This document shows, one piece after another, positions 41,286-50,773 of a DNA stretch of 64,000 nucleotides. The stretch covers positions 1 to 64,000 of the forward strand of contig NZ_NPEG01000016.1 of the NCBI RefSeq assembly GCF_002812045.1, written 5' to 3'. Origin of the DNA: Leptospira haakeii (GTDB taxonomy: Bacteria > Spirochaetota > Leptospiria > Leptospirales > Leptospiraceae). The number at the start of each line of letters is the position of its first letter. The stretch's first letter is position 1. A program made the translations under genes and the position numbers. The notes beneath the pieces were generated by a model that searched no databases, was not told where the DNA came from, and saw only the letters and a program-made list of their open reading frames with translations.

Positions 41286-42425
41286 ATGGATCCGATCACA
41301 GAAAAAGAAACTCCAAAACAAGTTCAGCCGGTATATACGACTAAAACCTATAGTTTTATGATCAAGATCGTATTCAAAGTAAGAGGGATACTATTCGATG
41401 GCTTCGAAGAACATTTTCCTGCAAGTAATCCAAATAAAATTTTAGAGGCGCCCTATCCTTCTATCTTAATGGCCAACCATGTTTGGGAAGGAGATGTTCC
41501 TGCTCTCGCAGCTGTTTACCCCCACGTACATCCTTCTATAAAATTCGCAATCCCTGCTAGAGAAGATATATTAGGAGAAGATTTTTTAGTGAAGGAGTTT
41601 AAACCGAAAGGACTTCTGAAACTTATCTTCTTACTTATAGATAAATCAGGGATTATTCCTAAGTATATGGATTATATCGGTTGTGTTCCGATTAAAAGAC
41701 CATTCAGAGACAATGCGAGAGAACTTCTGAAAAAAGGACTCTTGAGAGAGATGGTAGACCAAGAATGGGGGTATCTTTCCGACAGGATCTCAGAAGGAAG
41801 AAACCTTTTCCTTTTTCCGGAAGGAGTTTTTAACCAGGACGGATATATGGCTCAGGTCAAAAAAGGAGTCTATTTCCTCAGAACTAAATTCAAAAATTTG
41901 AATTTTACATCCTTCACTTTGACCTATGATTATTTTTCTTCTAAAAAATCAGAACTTCATATAGGTTATGGAGGACAATTCCCTATTCCGGAGAATGCAG
42001 ATGCGGATCAAGTTTCCGGAATAGTAAAAGAAAGATTAGGCAGTGGATATACGATCACGGCAGGAAATTTGGCTTCTTATATGGTTCTAAAATTTGAAGG
42101 AAAGGCTAAAGAAAGTAAGGAAAAATTATTTTCACTTCTTTTATCTTTAGCGGAGAAGATCAAAAGTAACCATCCCGAAATTTATATTTCCGAAAAATTC
42201 AAAACAAACGCAGTAAAACACGCATTCGATTCTTTTTTAGAGAAAGCCAAAAAAGGTGGATTCCTAAAATTAGAAGGAAACGATATAGTTTTCTTAGAGA
42301 AATTATTCCAGATTCCGAAAGATCTTCATAATTTAAAAAAGAAAAATTTGGTCTTATATCATAAAAACCAACTCACGTATCATCTTCCTAAATTGGATAC
42401 GGTTTGGTCCACGATCAAAGCCTGA
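41286..42425 (+). CDS. PlsC-like acyltransferase
   Basis: 379 residues. The acyltransferase motif I is ANHVWEGD (HxxxxD), motif II is YIGCVPIKRPFRD and motif III is FLFPEGVFNQDG. This fits 1-acyl-glycerol-3-phosphate-type acyltransferases, though the protein is longer than E. coli PlsC because of a C-terminal region of about 130 residues (ESKEKLFSLLLSLAEKIKSN onward). The true acceptor could be another lipid. It lies between alr and two unknown coupled genes. Confidence 0.8.
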   Translation: MDPITEKETPKQVQPVYTTKTYSFMIKIVFKVRGILFDGFEEHFPASNPNKILEAPYPSILMANHVWEGDVPALAAVYPHVHPSIKFAIPAREDILGEDFLVKEFKPKGLLKLIFLLIDKSGIIPKYMDYIGCVPIKRPFRDNARELLKKGLLREMVDQEWGYLSDRISEGRNLFLFPEGVFNQDGYMAQVKKGVYFLRTKFKNLNFTSFTLTYDYFSSKKSELHIGYGGQFPIPENADADQVSGIVKERLGSGYTITAGNLASYMVLKFEGKAKESKEKLFSLLLSLAEKIKSNHPEIYISEKFKTNAVKHAFDSFLEKAKKGGFLKLEGNDIVFLEKLFQIPKDLHNLKKKNLVLYHKNQLTYHLPKLDTVWSTIKA

Positions 42426-42435
42426 GGAGTAATAT

Positions 42436-43335
42436 TTGGCATTTTGGAAAAGATTTGTTTCCCGTAAGGCTAGGGTAGAGAACTGGATCACTAAACCCGG
42501 CGTTCTGGAAAACAGCATACGTAAAAGTTTACATTTTTTATTCGGATCCAGCTTAGAGGAAATTTTCCCGGAAGATCTTTCAATCTCCCCTTCCGCGTTA
42601 GGACTGGTTCGTCTTCCGGAAGAAAAACTAAAGGTTTTAGCGGAAGAATTTCCAATAGAGAAAGCATTCCCCTACACTTCTGCGGATGAATTTCTTTCCG
42701 AAGAATCTATGAACTCTATTGTGGAGTTTATAGCAGGAACTCAAGCTGCTCCTTCTAAAAATCTGATCTTAGGGATCTTAAATCAGCCGGAAGTACAGGC
42801 AATCTTCTCCCAAGGTTTGGAGAAGGTACTAAGCGAATTTCATAAAAAAATAAATCCTTTGCATGGAGTTTTCCAAGCAGCAGGTTTAGAAAAACAGATC
42901 TCTCAATTTTTATCTTCTTTATTGCCTACTTTTACTGAAAGGATCGCTGACTTTGTTTCCATAGGTTCCGGAACACAAGAGATCCAGACAGTGATCCGAA
43001 ATACTTTGAAAATCCTTCTTCAAACAGGTTTTAATGATCTGGGAAGATTAGATACTTCCAGATTCGGTGCTGGAACGGATAGGATCAGAAGAGCAATTGC
43101 AAGCGATGAAAAAGTCCGCAAAGCGATGGAAAATTTATACTCAGTAAGCAGAGATACATTGCTGAATCATTATCGAAAAGAAACCTTGAAAGAGTTTATA
43201 GGTCTTTCAGAGCCCGAGCTGGATCTATGGATCGGAAAAATCTCGGAGGATGCAGCGTCTAATATCAGAAAGGTCCACGCTAAAAGATCACTTTCTCCTT
43301 TGGTTCTGGATCTACTCTCGGATATTTTAGGATGA
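42436..43335 (+). CDS. Hypothetical helical protein, first of a coupled pair
   Basis: 299 residues from a TTG start with GAGGAG about eight bases upstream. Mostly helical, no signal peptide, no motif I recognise. FAFPYTSADEF-like and repeated FLSSLLPTF-type helices suggest a soluble or peripheral protein. The stop overlaps the next start (ATGA at 43332-43335). Co-transcribed with the acyltransferase, so a lipid- or envelope-related role is possible. Confidence 0.7.
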   Translation: MAFWKRFVSRKARVENWITKPGVLENSIRKSLHFLFGSSLEEIFPEDLSISPSALGLVRLPEEKLKVLAEEFPIEKAFPYTSADEFLSEESMNSIVEFIAGTQAAPSKNLILGILNQPEVQAIFSQGLEKVLSEFHKKINPLHGVFQAAGLEKQISQFLSSLLPTFTERIADFVSIGSGTQEIQTVIRNTLKILLQTGFNDLGRLDTSRFGAGTDRIRRAIASDEKVRKAMENLYSVSRDTLLNHYRKETLKEFIGLSEPELDLWIGKISEDAASNIRKVHAKRSLSPLVLDLLSDILG

Positions 43336-44096
43336 AGAAGGTAATCTCCACCATCCAAAACGCATTAGAATACCTGGATAAACTAGGGCCTCAAAAATCC
43401 TTCCAGTTATTCCGTAATCTAGGTTACGAGGCGTTGTTTTCCATTTCGGAAAAGGTGGATCATAAAAAACTTTTATTCTTAAGCCAAAATCTAAGCGAAC
43501 AAGAAATAGTAACTCTTTTACAATCCATCCAAGAGACAACTCTTGTGGACCTGATCCAGAATACAGTCCCATCCGATCTAGTATATTATGTAAAACATCT
43601 AGGCCTAAAAGATCTGAAATTTTTAGCGGAGTCCATTTCTCCTTTAGATGTTTCCAAGATCAATTATACGATAGGTTCTAAAACGATCGTAGAGATCTTA
43701 ATGAATATCGGTCCTGATTCTTCAATTGCTTATTTGAATGCAATAGGCATTGATTCTTTTCTGGAACTAACAAAAGCATTACCTGTAAAAGATTTTGTTC
43801 CTTTAACCAAGGCTTTAACTCCGGAAGAATGCGCGGAATGGATCCGTAAAAGATCCATCTCGGAAATTCCAGCCTTACTCAAAGGTTTAGGAACTAAAAA
43901 TGCAGTGAATCTATTACAACAGGTAGGTTTTCAAAAGGTAATTTCTATTTTATCCGTTTTGAATCCGGAAGAGCTTGTGAATCTAATTCATACTCTTAAC
44001 AAAATGAAATTACCTTCTTCTAAAAAACCTGCTGCAAAGAAGACAAAAGTTCCTCAAGACAAAAGAAGTTCTAAAAGGAAACGTAAAAGTATTTAG
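43332..44096 (+). CDS. Helical-repeat protein with basic tail, second of a coupled pair
   Basis: 254 residues. About seven repeats of 28-30 residues, each a helix pair with motifs such as FLSQNLSEQEIVTLLQSI, FLAESISPLDVSKI and LTKALPVKDFVPLTKAL, like an alpha-solenoid. The last 27 residues are Lys/Arg/Pro-rich (KKPAAKKTKVPQDKRSSKRK), probably binding nucleic acid or acidic lipid. Function unknown. It may bind its upstream partner. Confidence 0.7.
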   Translation: MKKVISTIQNALEYLDKLGPQKSFQLFRNLGYEALFSISEKVDHKKLLFLSQNLSEQEIVTLLQSIQETTLVDLIQNTVPSDLVYYVKHLGLKDLKFLAESISPLDVSKINYTIGSKTIVEILMNIGPDSSIAYLNAIGIDSFLELTKALPVKDFVPLTKALTPEECAEWIRKRSISEIPALLKGLGTKNAVNLLQQVGFQKVISILSVLNPEELVNLIHTLNKMKLPSSKKPAAKKTKVPQDKRSSKRKRKSI

Positions 44097-44097
44097 A

Positions 44098-44772
44098 TCA
44101 GTTCCCATTTTGGGCGGAGATAACTTCTTCCCTACTCTTAGAAATCCCATCCAATCTTTCCTTTATAAGTTTCTCATATTCCGGATTGGCGTTTTTTGGA
44201 TTTTCTCCCACTAATTTTTGGTAATTCTCCATTCCATATTTCAGGATCTCCAGCATATCATCTGATCGTTTTAGTTTTGCATTTAGATAGAACGACATTT
44301 CTTCCTTAGCCACGTCTTTCCTTTCTAAAATTTCTCTTTGAATCCTATAATAATGATCTTCATTCTCTTTCTTCTTAGCCATTTCTTCTTCAGAAAGTTT
44401 TTTAGGAATAAGAGAATTGTTCGGGAATTTTTCTGTGAGAGGTTTGAACTTCTCATAAAGTTGATCGTATAATTTAGCCCTTTCTTCCGGACTTAAACTT
44501 TCTAAATAAGATTTTGTTCTGCTTGGTTTAGAACTCGGCTCTTCTGCAACTGCAATCGGTCCTGAGACTGTCTCTTCTACATGTCCTGAAAAGTCCAAGA
44601 ATGATCCTCCTTCGAATAAGGAGTTTTCCTGCCGAGTTAGGGTCTCCTCAGAGAGTCCACCTTGGTAGCTTGGATTTTCTTTTGTAGAAGTTCCCGGGAA
44701 TAGAAGATAAAAAATCCCGATTAAGGAAACGATGAGCAAGGATAAGATTAAAAACGTTCTTTTTTGATTCAT
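44098..44772 (-). CDS. Membrane-anchored hypothetical protein
   Basis: 224 residues. An N-terminal membrane helix (TFLILSLLIVSLIGIFYLLF) is followed by a disordered region rich in Ser, Thr, Glu and Pro, then long helices (SLSPEERAKLYDQLYEKF, AKLKRSDDMLEILKYGMENY). Its ATG overlaps the stop of the sensor kinase gene as ATGA, so it is coupled to it. It may be a periplasmic partner of the kinase system. Confidence 0.65.
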   Translation of the reverse strand: MNQKRTFLILSLLIVSLIGIFYLLFPGTSTKENPSYQGGLSEETLTRQENSLFEGGSFLDFSGHVEETVSGPIAVAEEPSSKPSRTKSYLESLSPEERAKLYDQLYEKFKPLTEKFPNNSLIPKKLSEEEMAKKKENEDHYYRIQREILERKDVAKEEMSFYLNAKLKRSDDMLEILKYGMENYQKLVGENPKNANPEYEKLIKERLDGISKSREEVISAQNGN

Positions 44773-47069
44773 TCAGAATACAAAGGTAAAATCACCTTAA
44801 AAATGCTGCCACCCTTTTGGTTCGGCTCTACGATGACTTCTCCTCCCATTTTATTAATTAAGGTCCGACTAATAGAAAGCCCGAGTCCAGTACCACCCAC
44901 AGTTCTGTTTCTTTGGTCCGGTATTCTAAAAAATCTTTCAAAGATCAGTTCTTTATATTTAGGATCTATACCTATCCCTGTGTCTGTAAATCGAACCTCT
45001 ATTTTTTTATCTGCGATCTTTTTAAGAGAAACATCGATCCCACCTTTTTCGGTATATTTTATCGCGTTCACAAAAAAATTCGTTATGATCTGAGAGAATT
45101 CGAATCTTACTCCCTTAAGTTTTAGATTTTCGGAAAGATTGGTAGTCACAGTCAGTCCGCTTTCGGATGCGGAAGGAGAATTAATATAAAGGACTTCTTC
45201 GATCACGGTTAACGGATCGAAAATTTCGTACATTTCTTCAGAAGTTTGTGAATCCTTCTTCTCCAATTGTAAAAGGTTATCTATTAGAAAGTTCAACCTC
45301 CTCACATTTTTACGGATCACATCCGTCATTCCCTTCTGATCTTCATTTAAAGGAAGTTGTTCGTCCACAAACAGAAGGTCGAAATACCCTTGGATATTCG
45401 TCATAGGAGATCTAAGTTCATGAGATATATTGGATATAAACTCATGTTTGATCTTCTCTGATTCTAAAATTAATGCATTATCATTTACTTGGATCTGATA
45501 AAATCTTTTAGTTTCCGCACTAAAACCTGTAACACTTAAGCCCACTGAAAATTTTGTACCATCTTTTAAGATTAGGCCTGCTTCCGGAATGAAAGTCATA
45601 TTTTGATCCTTTCCACCGGGAGATTTCAATTCTGTTTGTTCCAAAATATCGGGAAGAACTCTTGCGAGTCTGATATTTTTGATCTCGGAAGTTTGGTAGC
45701 CTGAAACTTCTCTGAATCTTCTGTTTGCATCCACGATCATTCTTGTGTCCGCGTTTACAATGATCATCGCATCAGTCGCAAACTCGAACATATAACGGTA
45801 TCTTTCTTCAGTAGTTTGGCGTTTTAGGTCGCTTATATCCAATCTAGTTTCTAATAGATAATTATCCTCGGAAAGCCTTTTGTTCTTCTCTTCTATATCC
45901 CTGATCTCTTGATTCAAATAATCTAATATTGCGTTCACTGTGGAACGTATAAAAAGGTAAGGGCTTTTAGGAAGTTGTGTGTCCAATGAAACTTCTCTTC
46001 TTCCTAAAAAGAGAGAAAGAGCCAATTCTTTCATTTCAGAAACTAAACTTCTGAGAGGAGAGATATCTTTTACGATATTTCCGAACTTGGATTTTCCATT
46101 TGAATAATAATTATTATAAAATTTGGAATTTGTCTGTTTAATCGAAGAAGGAAATTTAGGAAAAGGGTTATCTGCGACTGAATGAGCCAAATTTTCTAAA
46201 ATTTTCTTTCCTCCATCCAAACCGGGGAAAGTTTTTCCATACATTTCCATCACGAAACGTACATCTTCTAATGCAGGCATTCCGGACAAAATTTTTCCAA
46301 GCTCAGGGACAGGCCTTCTATAAAATCCATCCAGTTCTCCCGGTTTCCAAGGACAAGGACCTACCCAATCCGCTACAAAAGAATCTCCTTCATAAGCCAC
46401 ATGATTCGCCAGGTCTTCCATTGCCTTTTTGATCGCTCTGGAAACTCTATTTGCTTCTTCCGGAAACTTAGAAGCGAATCTTCCTGTGAATACGAGCATA
46501 TTCGTAGGCAAGTAATAAGGAGGGATTTCGTTTTCCACAGTGAGGCAGTAACCCTTCTCCCCAAAAAATGGATATTCCTGGAGAGAAGCGGCCGCACCCA
46601 AACACTCCGCACGAATGAATTCATGGGCGAGTAATGTAGGTCTTGTGGTAAGATAAGGTACAGGTTTTCTACGATGATAGTTTTCGGAGCGAAAAAATTC
46701 CTCTGCTACGAATCTATCTAAGGAATACGGATGTAATATAGGTAAAAAACTGTGATAAGAATCTCGGATGGACTCGGCTTCCATATAAGAAGCGGAATAA
46801 AATCCATGCACCAAACAAGATAAAACGACTCCTCTATAAAAAGTCCAATGAGGAGAAGTTTTTTTGAGTTGTTGGTGAGCCCATGCAGTGAAAGGAATTT
46901 CTCCTGCTTCTGCCCTACCTTCTCTCAAATGAGCAAGTACTGCCTCGTAACTTTTGAGTGCTCTAACTCTGACGAGTACATCTTCTTCTTCAAAGTATCC
47001 TCGGCTGAAAGCCAGGAAGACCGGGAAAGCCGTGAGCCTTGGTGTTGTGACTATTTCTATTTCTATCAC
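44769..47069 (-). CDS. Substrate-binding-protein-like / PAS / histidine kinase fusion
   Basis: 766 residues from a GTG start. Residues about 1-310 resemble NMT1/THI5- or NrtA-type periplasmic binding proteins (EIVTTPRLTAFPVFLAFSRG, GRAEAGEIPFTAW), but there is no signal peptide and no membrane helix, so the protein looks cytosolic. A coiled coil (about 380-420), a PAS domain (about 425-530), HisKA with FISNISHELRSPMTN (His near 550) and HATPase with GTGLGLSI follow. It would sense a small ligand inside the cell. No response regulator is adjacent. Co-transcribed with the membrane-anchored protein at 44098. Confidence 0.85.
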   Translation of the reverse strand: MIEIEIVTTPRLTAFPVFLAFSRGYFEEEDVLVRVRALKSYEAVLAHLREGRAEAGEIPFTAWAHQQLKKTSPHWTFYRGVVLSCLVHGFYSASYMEAESIRDSYHSFLPILHPYSLDRFVAEEFFRSENYHRRKPVPYLTTRPTLLAHEFIRAECLGAAASLQEYPFFGEKGYCLTVENEIPPYYLPTNMLVFTGRFASKFPEEANRVSRAIKKAMEDLANHVAYEGDSFVADWVGPCPWKPGELDGFYRRPVPELGKILSGMPALEDVRFVMEMYGKTFPGLDGGKKILENLAHSVADNPFPKFPSSIKQTNSKFYNNYYSNGKSKFGNIVKDISPLRSLVSEMKELALSLFLGRREVSLDTQLPKSPYLFIRSTVNAILDYLNQEIRDIEEKNKRLSEDNYLLETRLDISDLKRQTTEERYRYMFEFATDAMIIVNADTRMIVDANRRFREVSGYQTSEIKNIRLARVLPDILEQTELKSPGGKDQNMTFIPEAGLILKDGTKFSVGLSVTGFSAETKRFYQIQVNDNALILESEKIKHEFISNISHELRSPMTNIQGYFDLLFVDEQLPLNEDQKGMTDVIRKNVRRLNFLIDNLLQLEKKDSQTSEEMYEIFDPLTVIEEVLYINSPSASESGLTVTTNLSENLKLKGVRFEFSQIITNFFVNAIKYTEKGGIDVSLKKIADKKIEVRFTDTGIGIDPKYKELIFERFFRIPDQRNRTVGGTGLGLSISRTLINKMGGEVIVEPNQKGGSIFKVILPLYSE

Positions 47070-47233
47070 GCGGTCTATCGTTCTCAGGCACCGGGTTTTT
47101 TCAAGAAACCCTTGGATTTCCTTTCTAAAACCTGCAAAAAAGACTCAGGAGATAGATAATTTCAGCCGAGAGACATAATAAGGGTGTAAAGATTAGCCAT
47201 TTCGGCTTAGGTAGGAACTCCAAGAAGGCCTGT

Positions 47234-47809
47234 ATGAAGTTAGATGATCTAGAATCTTATCGCAGAATTGTCTCGAGAATGGAAGAAATCCAGGGAATCA
47301 CCGAGAGATTTCAGCCGAAACCCCCCGCTCAGGACGGAGATCCTACACCTAAAAAGATAGAATCAGAATTCTCCCAGGAGTTGGACTCCAAAATGAAGGG
47401 AATTTTCTCCCAAGAGAACGATCCGACTCCCAAAGATCTAAGCAGTATTATAGAAAGAGAATCTTATAAAAATCATTTAGATCCGAACTTGGTCAAATCT
47501 GTGATCAAAGCGGAGTCCAATTTTAAACCTAATGCGGTTTCTTCAAAAGGTGCAATCGGCTTAATGCAACTTATGCCAGGGACAGCTGATATTTTAGGTG
47601 TGGAGAATCCATTTGATCCGGAAGAAAATATCGCAGGCGGGACCAAATTCCTTGCGGATATGATGAAAAAATTCGGAAATTCCGATATGGCAATCGCTGC
47701 TTATAACGCCGGTTCGGGTGCAGTCCAAAAATACGACGGAATTCCTCCTTATAAAGAAACGAAAGATTACGTTAAAAAGGTAAATCGTTTCTGGAAAGGA
47801 GAGTATTAA
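47234..47809 (+). CDS. Lytic transglycosylase (SLT domain)
   Basis: 191 residues. The C-terminal 110 residues are an SLT domain: VKSVIKAESNFKPNAVSSKG with the catalytic Glu, GLMQLMPGTA, and AIAAYNAGSGAVQKY. The N-terminal 75 residues are a polar linker without a signal peptide, so it may be exported by another route or associate with the flagellar apparatus, as FlgJ-type muramidases do. The repeated word GGTAGGAACTCC is in its leader (47210-47221). Confidence 0.85.
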   Translation: MKLDDLESYRRIVSRMEEIQGITERFQPKPPAQDGDPTPKKIESEFSQELDSKMKGIFSQENDPTPKDLSSIIERESYKNHLDPNLVKSVIKAESNFKPNAVSSKGAIGLMQLMPGTADILGVENPFDPEENIAGGTKFLADMMKKFGNSDMAIAAYNAGSGAVQKYDGIPPYKETKDYVKKVNRFWKGEY

Positions 47810-47816
47810 GAAAGTT

Positions 47817-48167
47817 TTAATAATACTTTTTTAATTCTCCAAATAGACACGAAGTTAATTCGGAACAACTTGCCATCTTCTCCGGTTGGAGACATACCTG
47901 CATCTTATCGAAATGTTTTCTGCAACCTCTTAAGCAGGAATTTTCCACCTTATACAATTGATCTTCAGAAGTTTGGGGTAATTCTTTTTTTGTACATTTC
48001 GCAAGATTATCACAATAATCCAGGCAAATCTCTTTTCCTTCCCACTCCATACCGGACTGAACCACAGTCCCTCTGGAATATTTAAAGGCGATAAATGTGC
48101 CCACGGCCAAGCCCAAGACAAAAATGGGAAGATAAGGGAAAATTTTTCTAAAAGGGATTGGGCTCAT
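47817..48167 (-). CDS. Cys-rich small exported protein
   Basis: 116 residues. An N-terminal membrane helix (FPYLPIFVLGLAVGTFIAF) precedes a domain with eight Cys (EICLDYCDNLAKC, SCLRGCRKHFDKMQVC, SCSELTSC), spaced as CxxxC pairs that could form a disulphide-linked helical hairpin. It is a periplasmic or membrane-anchored protein, possibly one of the small Cys-rich families of Leptospira. Its start overlaps the stop of the glycosyltransferase gene (ATGA). Confidence 0.65.
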   Translation of the reverse strand: MSPIPFRKIFPYLPIFVLGLAVGTFIAFKYSRGTVVQSGMEWEGKEICLDYCDNLAKCTKKELPQTSEDQLYKVENSCLRGCRKHFDKMQVCLQPEKMASCSELTSCLFGELKKYY

Positions 48168-49921
48168 CGACTCTCCAATTCGGAATTCTTACTCCGAGAA
48201 GGCTCATAAAAGTATACGTATTCTTTCCCCTGAGTTGGGCTCAGGAGTTCCTTCAGGGTAACATCTCTTTTCCAAACAGTTTGTGTTTGTAGAAGTTGAT
48301 ATCCAGACGGGATAGGGATCGGTTCCTGGAAGAAGACCAAATGTCTAACACCATCCACACAATTTCGATCTGCACCCGGAACAGAATGAATGATCTCAGC
48401 ACCTGGAAGTGCATTTCTAAAAGTAAGTGCGGTCCAAGGGTTTTCCGAAACTATGCAAATCTGTTTTGCACTCGTGAATGGCCCATTTTCCGGAACCTCA
48501 CTTAGATTCACTCTGGGAAGAATGGAAAATTGGATATAAGAGAGTAAACCGGCCGCGAGTACTAGGTTTAATGTAGTGGTGGAAGGAACTCCTGACTTTT
48601 GAGCTCGGATCCTTCTACCCCATATAAAAACCAAAATTAAAAATGTTGTGAATAGCAATTCCGCCCAGATATTTTTACCCAGAAGAATTTCAAAACCCCA
48701 CATCGCGGCCAAAACCAAGGCACTGACCCCGAAACAGAAGAGATAGTTTAAAGAGAGAAGTTTCGAGAATTGAACTTCCTTTTTTCGAATGAAGAATAAT
48801 CCGATTCCCAAGAAAGCCAACGGAATCAAAGGAAGAAGATAGTAAAAATCCTTACGATTCGGCGCCAAATGGACCAAGCAGATGGTAAGGATGGCCCAAA
48901 GGTAGGAACTCCCGACAACTTCCCTCAAAGACTTTGGCTTTTGGAATAATTTAGAATAAAATCCTGAAAAAATCGCAAGACTGAAAGGGAAACTATAGAG
49001 TAAAAACCCGATCGGGATAATCCATTCAGATTGATTAGCTGTGGCTCCGGAGAATTTTCCGAGGTTTTCTGTAAATAGGAAGATCGTTAGGAATTCTTTT
49101 CCCAATTCTGAATAGGAAAGAAGTACCAGGATCCAAATCACTGGAACAATCAAAGAAGAAAAATGGAAAACGATATGGGAAAGGAGTTCCTTCCCTATTC
49201 TTTTTTTGCCTGCCCATCCCCCATTTGAGTGAAGAAGGAATATTCCAATAATGGAATAAGATCCTAAGATGATCCCACTATACACCTGGAATACAGGACC
49301 TTTGATTAAAATTGCGATTCCTGAAAAGAGGCCACCTAAAAATAACCAGATCCGGTTTTTAGAGAGCCTGAACTCTAAGATAGTGACTGAGACCAAGATA
49401 ATGAAGAAGGTCAATAAAGATTCCATCATCACCAAACGAGAGAATTTGAATACTCCCAAGGTCAAAGTATAAGCAGAAGAAATTGTGAACGCTAGTTTAG
49501 AACTCCCGCCTGCTCTTCTAATTCCTAGGTAAATTAGAACAGAGGATCCAAAAAAGAGTAAAAAGGAAGGAAACCGTTCCGCAAAAAAGCTGACACCAAA
49601 AAGACTATCCGAAAAAATTCCGAGCCAAAACAGAGCTGGCGGCTTGTAGAGATTTAAAACGCCTTCAAATTTTGGGAAAAGATAGGAAGAAGAAGCTAAA
49701 CTTTCTCGGATTGTAGCGATATGCATCGCTTCATCCCCTTGGGTTAAAATAGCGTTCCCTCCGGATCCGGGAAGAAGAAGGAATACGTTTAACAAAACGA
49801 GCAGAGAAACGAATATTCTATCTCCATTTAGGCCTTTTTTAAAAAACGAATTCCAAACCATAAATTTGAAGAAAGTTCCCTTTTTTACTGAGTCCCGATC
49901 CGAACAGATCGAAAAACCCAT
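48164..49921 (-). CDS. GT-C (ArnT/PMT-like) glycosyltransferase
   Basis: 585 residues with about 11-12 membrane helices. The first periplasmic loop holds TQGDEAMHIATIRESLASS (the DE acidic motif of GT-C enzymes), followed by LYKPPALFWLG. The C-terminal 120 residues form a periplasmic domain (IVSENPWTALTFRNALPGA). It would move a sugar from a polyprenyl carrier to lipid A or a protein. Three copies of the 12-base word are inside the gene. Co-transcribed with the small Cys-rich gene. Confidence 0.8.
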   Translation of the reverse strand: MGFSICSDRDSVKKGTFFKFMVWNSFFKKGLNGDRIFVSLLVLLNVFLLLPGSGGNAILTQGDEAMHIATIRESLASSSYLFPKFEGVLNLYKPPALFWLGIFSDSLFGVSFFAERFPSFLLFFGSSVLIYLGIRRAGGSSKLAFTISSAYTLTLGVFKFSRLVMMESLLTFFIILVSVTILEFRLSKNRIWLFLGGLFSGIAILIKGPVFQVYSGIILGSYSIIGIFLLHSNGGWAGKKRIGKELLSHIVFHFSSLIVPVIWILVLLSYSELGKEFLTIFLFTENLGKFSGATANQSEWIIPIGFLLYSFPFSLAIFSGFYSKLFQKPKSLREVVGSSYLWAILTICLVHLAPNRKDFYYLLPLIPLAFLGIGLFFIRKKEVQFSKLLSLNYLFCFGVSALVLAAMWGFEILLGKNIWAELLFTTFLILVFIWGRRIRAQKSGVPSTTTLNLVLAAGLLSYIQFSILPRVNLSEVPENGPFTSAKQICIVSENPWTALTFRNALPGAEIIHSVPGADRNCVDGVRHLVFFQEPIPIPSGYQLLQTQTVWKRDVTLKELLSPTQGKEYVYFYEPSRSKNSELESR

Positions 49922-50053
49922 ATGTAATCATTTACTTACTTATCACCATATTGTAAAAATAAACGGAACGAGCAAGAGTAAAGTGGATCAAAAAGTAAAA
50001 ATGCGCTTGGCTGATTAGTCGAAGGTCGGGATACATCCCATATAGGCAGTTAG

Positions 50054-50728
50054 ATGGTTCGAACCCCTAAGAAGAAGGTCAAAAAAAGTAAGGTATCCAA
50101 AGCGGGTGCCCACGGTTCTAATAAAGGGCCGAAAAAAAGAGACCGAAAGGCAACTGAGACCGCTTTGATGAAGGCGGGGATACAAGTTTTTGCCAAAAAA
50201 GGATATGATGCGGCGACTACCAAGGATATCGCCAAGACTGCGGGAGCCAACGAGGCTCTTATCATGCGTTATTTCGGCGGAAAAAAGGGACTCTTAGAAG
50301 CAATCCTAACTAGAACAGACGACCTGGGCGATTCAGCTGCAGGCGATGAGACCAAACAACTTCATTTGGATGAGGCTTTGGTCGAGTCCATTACGGAAAG
50401 ATGTTCCGATTTCAAACATTATTCAGACTTTATGAAAGTCGCAGTCAGCAGGATCATCTTAGATCCCGACGTTAGTAGAATTATCCAGACCAAAATTTAT
50501 ACAAAGGCTCTTCCTGAAATGATCCATGAGTTGGAAAAATTTAAAAAGGGAGGAGAGATTGATCCTAAAGCAGATCTGAAATCAGTTGCGTTTGGGATTT
50601 CTTCTTTGACGTTTGCGTTAGGATTTATGGCTCAGGTAGTTTATAAAATTCCAGAATCGGAAATCAAAGCTACTATCAAGGAAATGGTGAGGATCTTACA
50701 GAAGGGTCTAAAACCGGACTCCAAATAA
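50054..50728 (+). CDS. TetR-family regulator with basic N-terminal tail
   Basis: 224 residues. A Lys/Arg-rich leader of 35 residues ([20 protein letters not shown]) precedes the HTH ([40 protein letters not shown]). The C-terminal ligand domain is TetR_C-like. The regulated gene is unknown; it converges with aconitase and is divergent from the glycosyltransferase gene, 132 bp away. Ends at a shared terminator. Confidence 0.85.
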   Translation: MVRTPKKKVKKSKVSKAGAHGSNKGPKKRDRKATETALMKAGIQVFAKKGYDAATTKDIAKTAGANEALIMRYFGGKKGLLEAILTRTDDLGDSAAGDETKQLHLDEALVESITERCSDFKHYSDFMKVAVSRIILDPDVSRIIQTKIYTKALPEMIHELEKFKKGGEIDPKADLKSVAFGISSLTFALGFMAQVVYKIPESEIKATIKEMVRILQKGLKPDSK

Positions 50729-50760
50729 AAAGCCGAGACCATTATTAAGGCCTCGGCTTT
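50729..50760. terminator. Bidirectional intrinsic terminator
   Basis: AAAGCCGAG (50729-50737) and CTCGGCTTT (50752-50760) form a nine-bp stem, with A-rich and T-rich ends, between convergent tetR and aconitase genes. Confidence 0.8.
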
Positions 50761-50773
50761 CTTCGCAAAAGTT

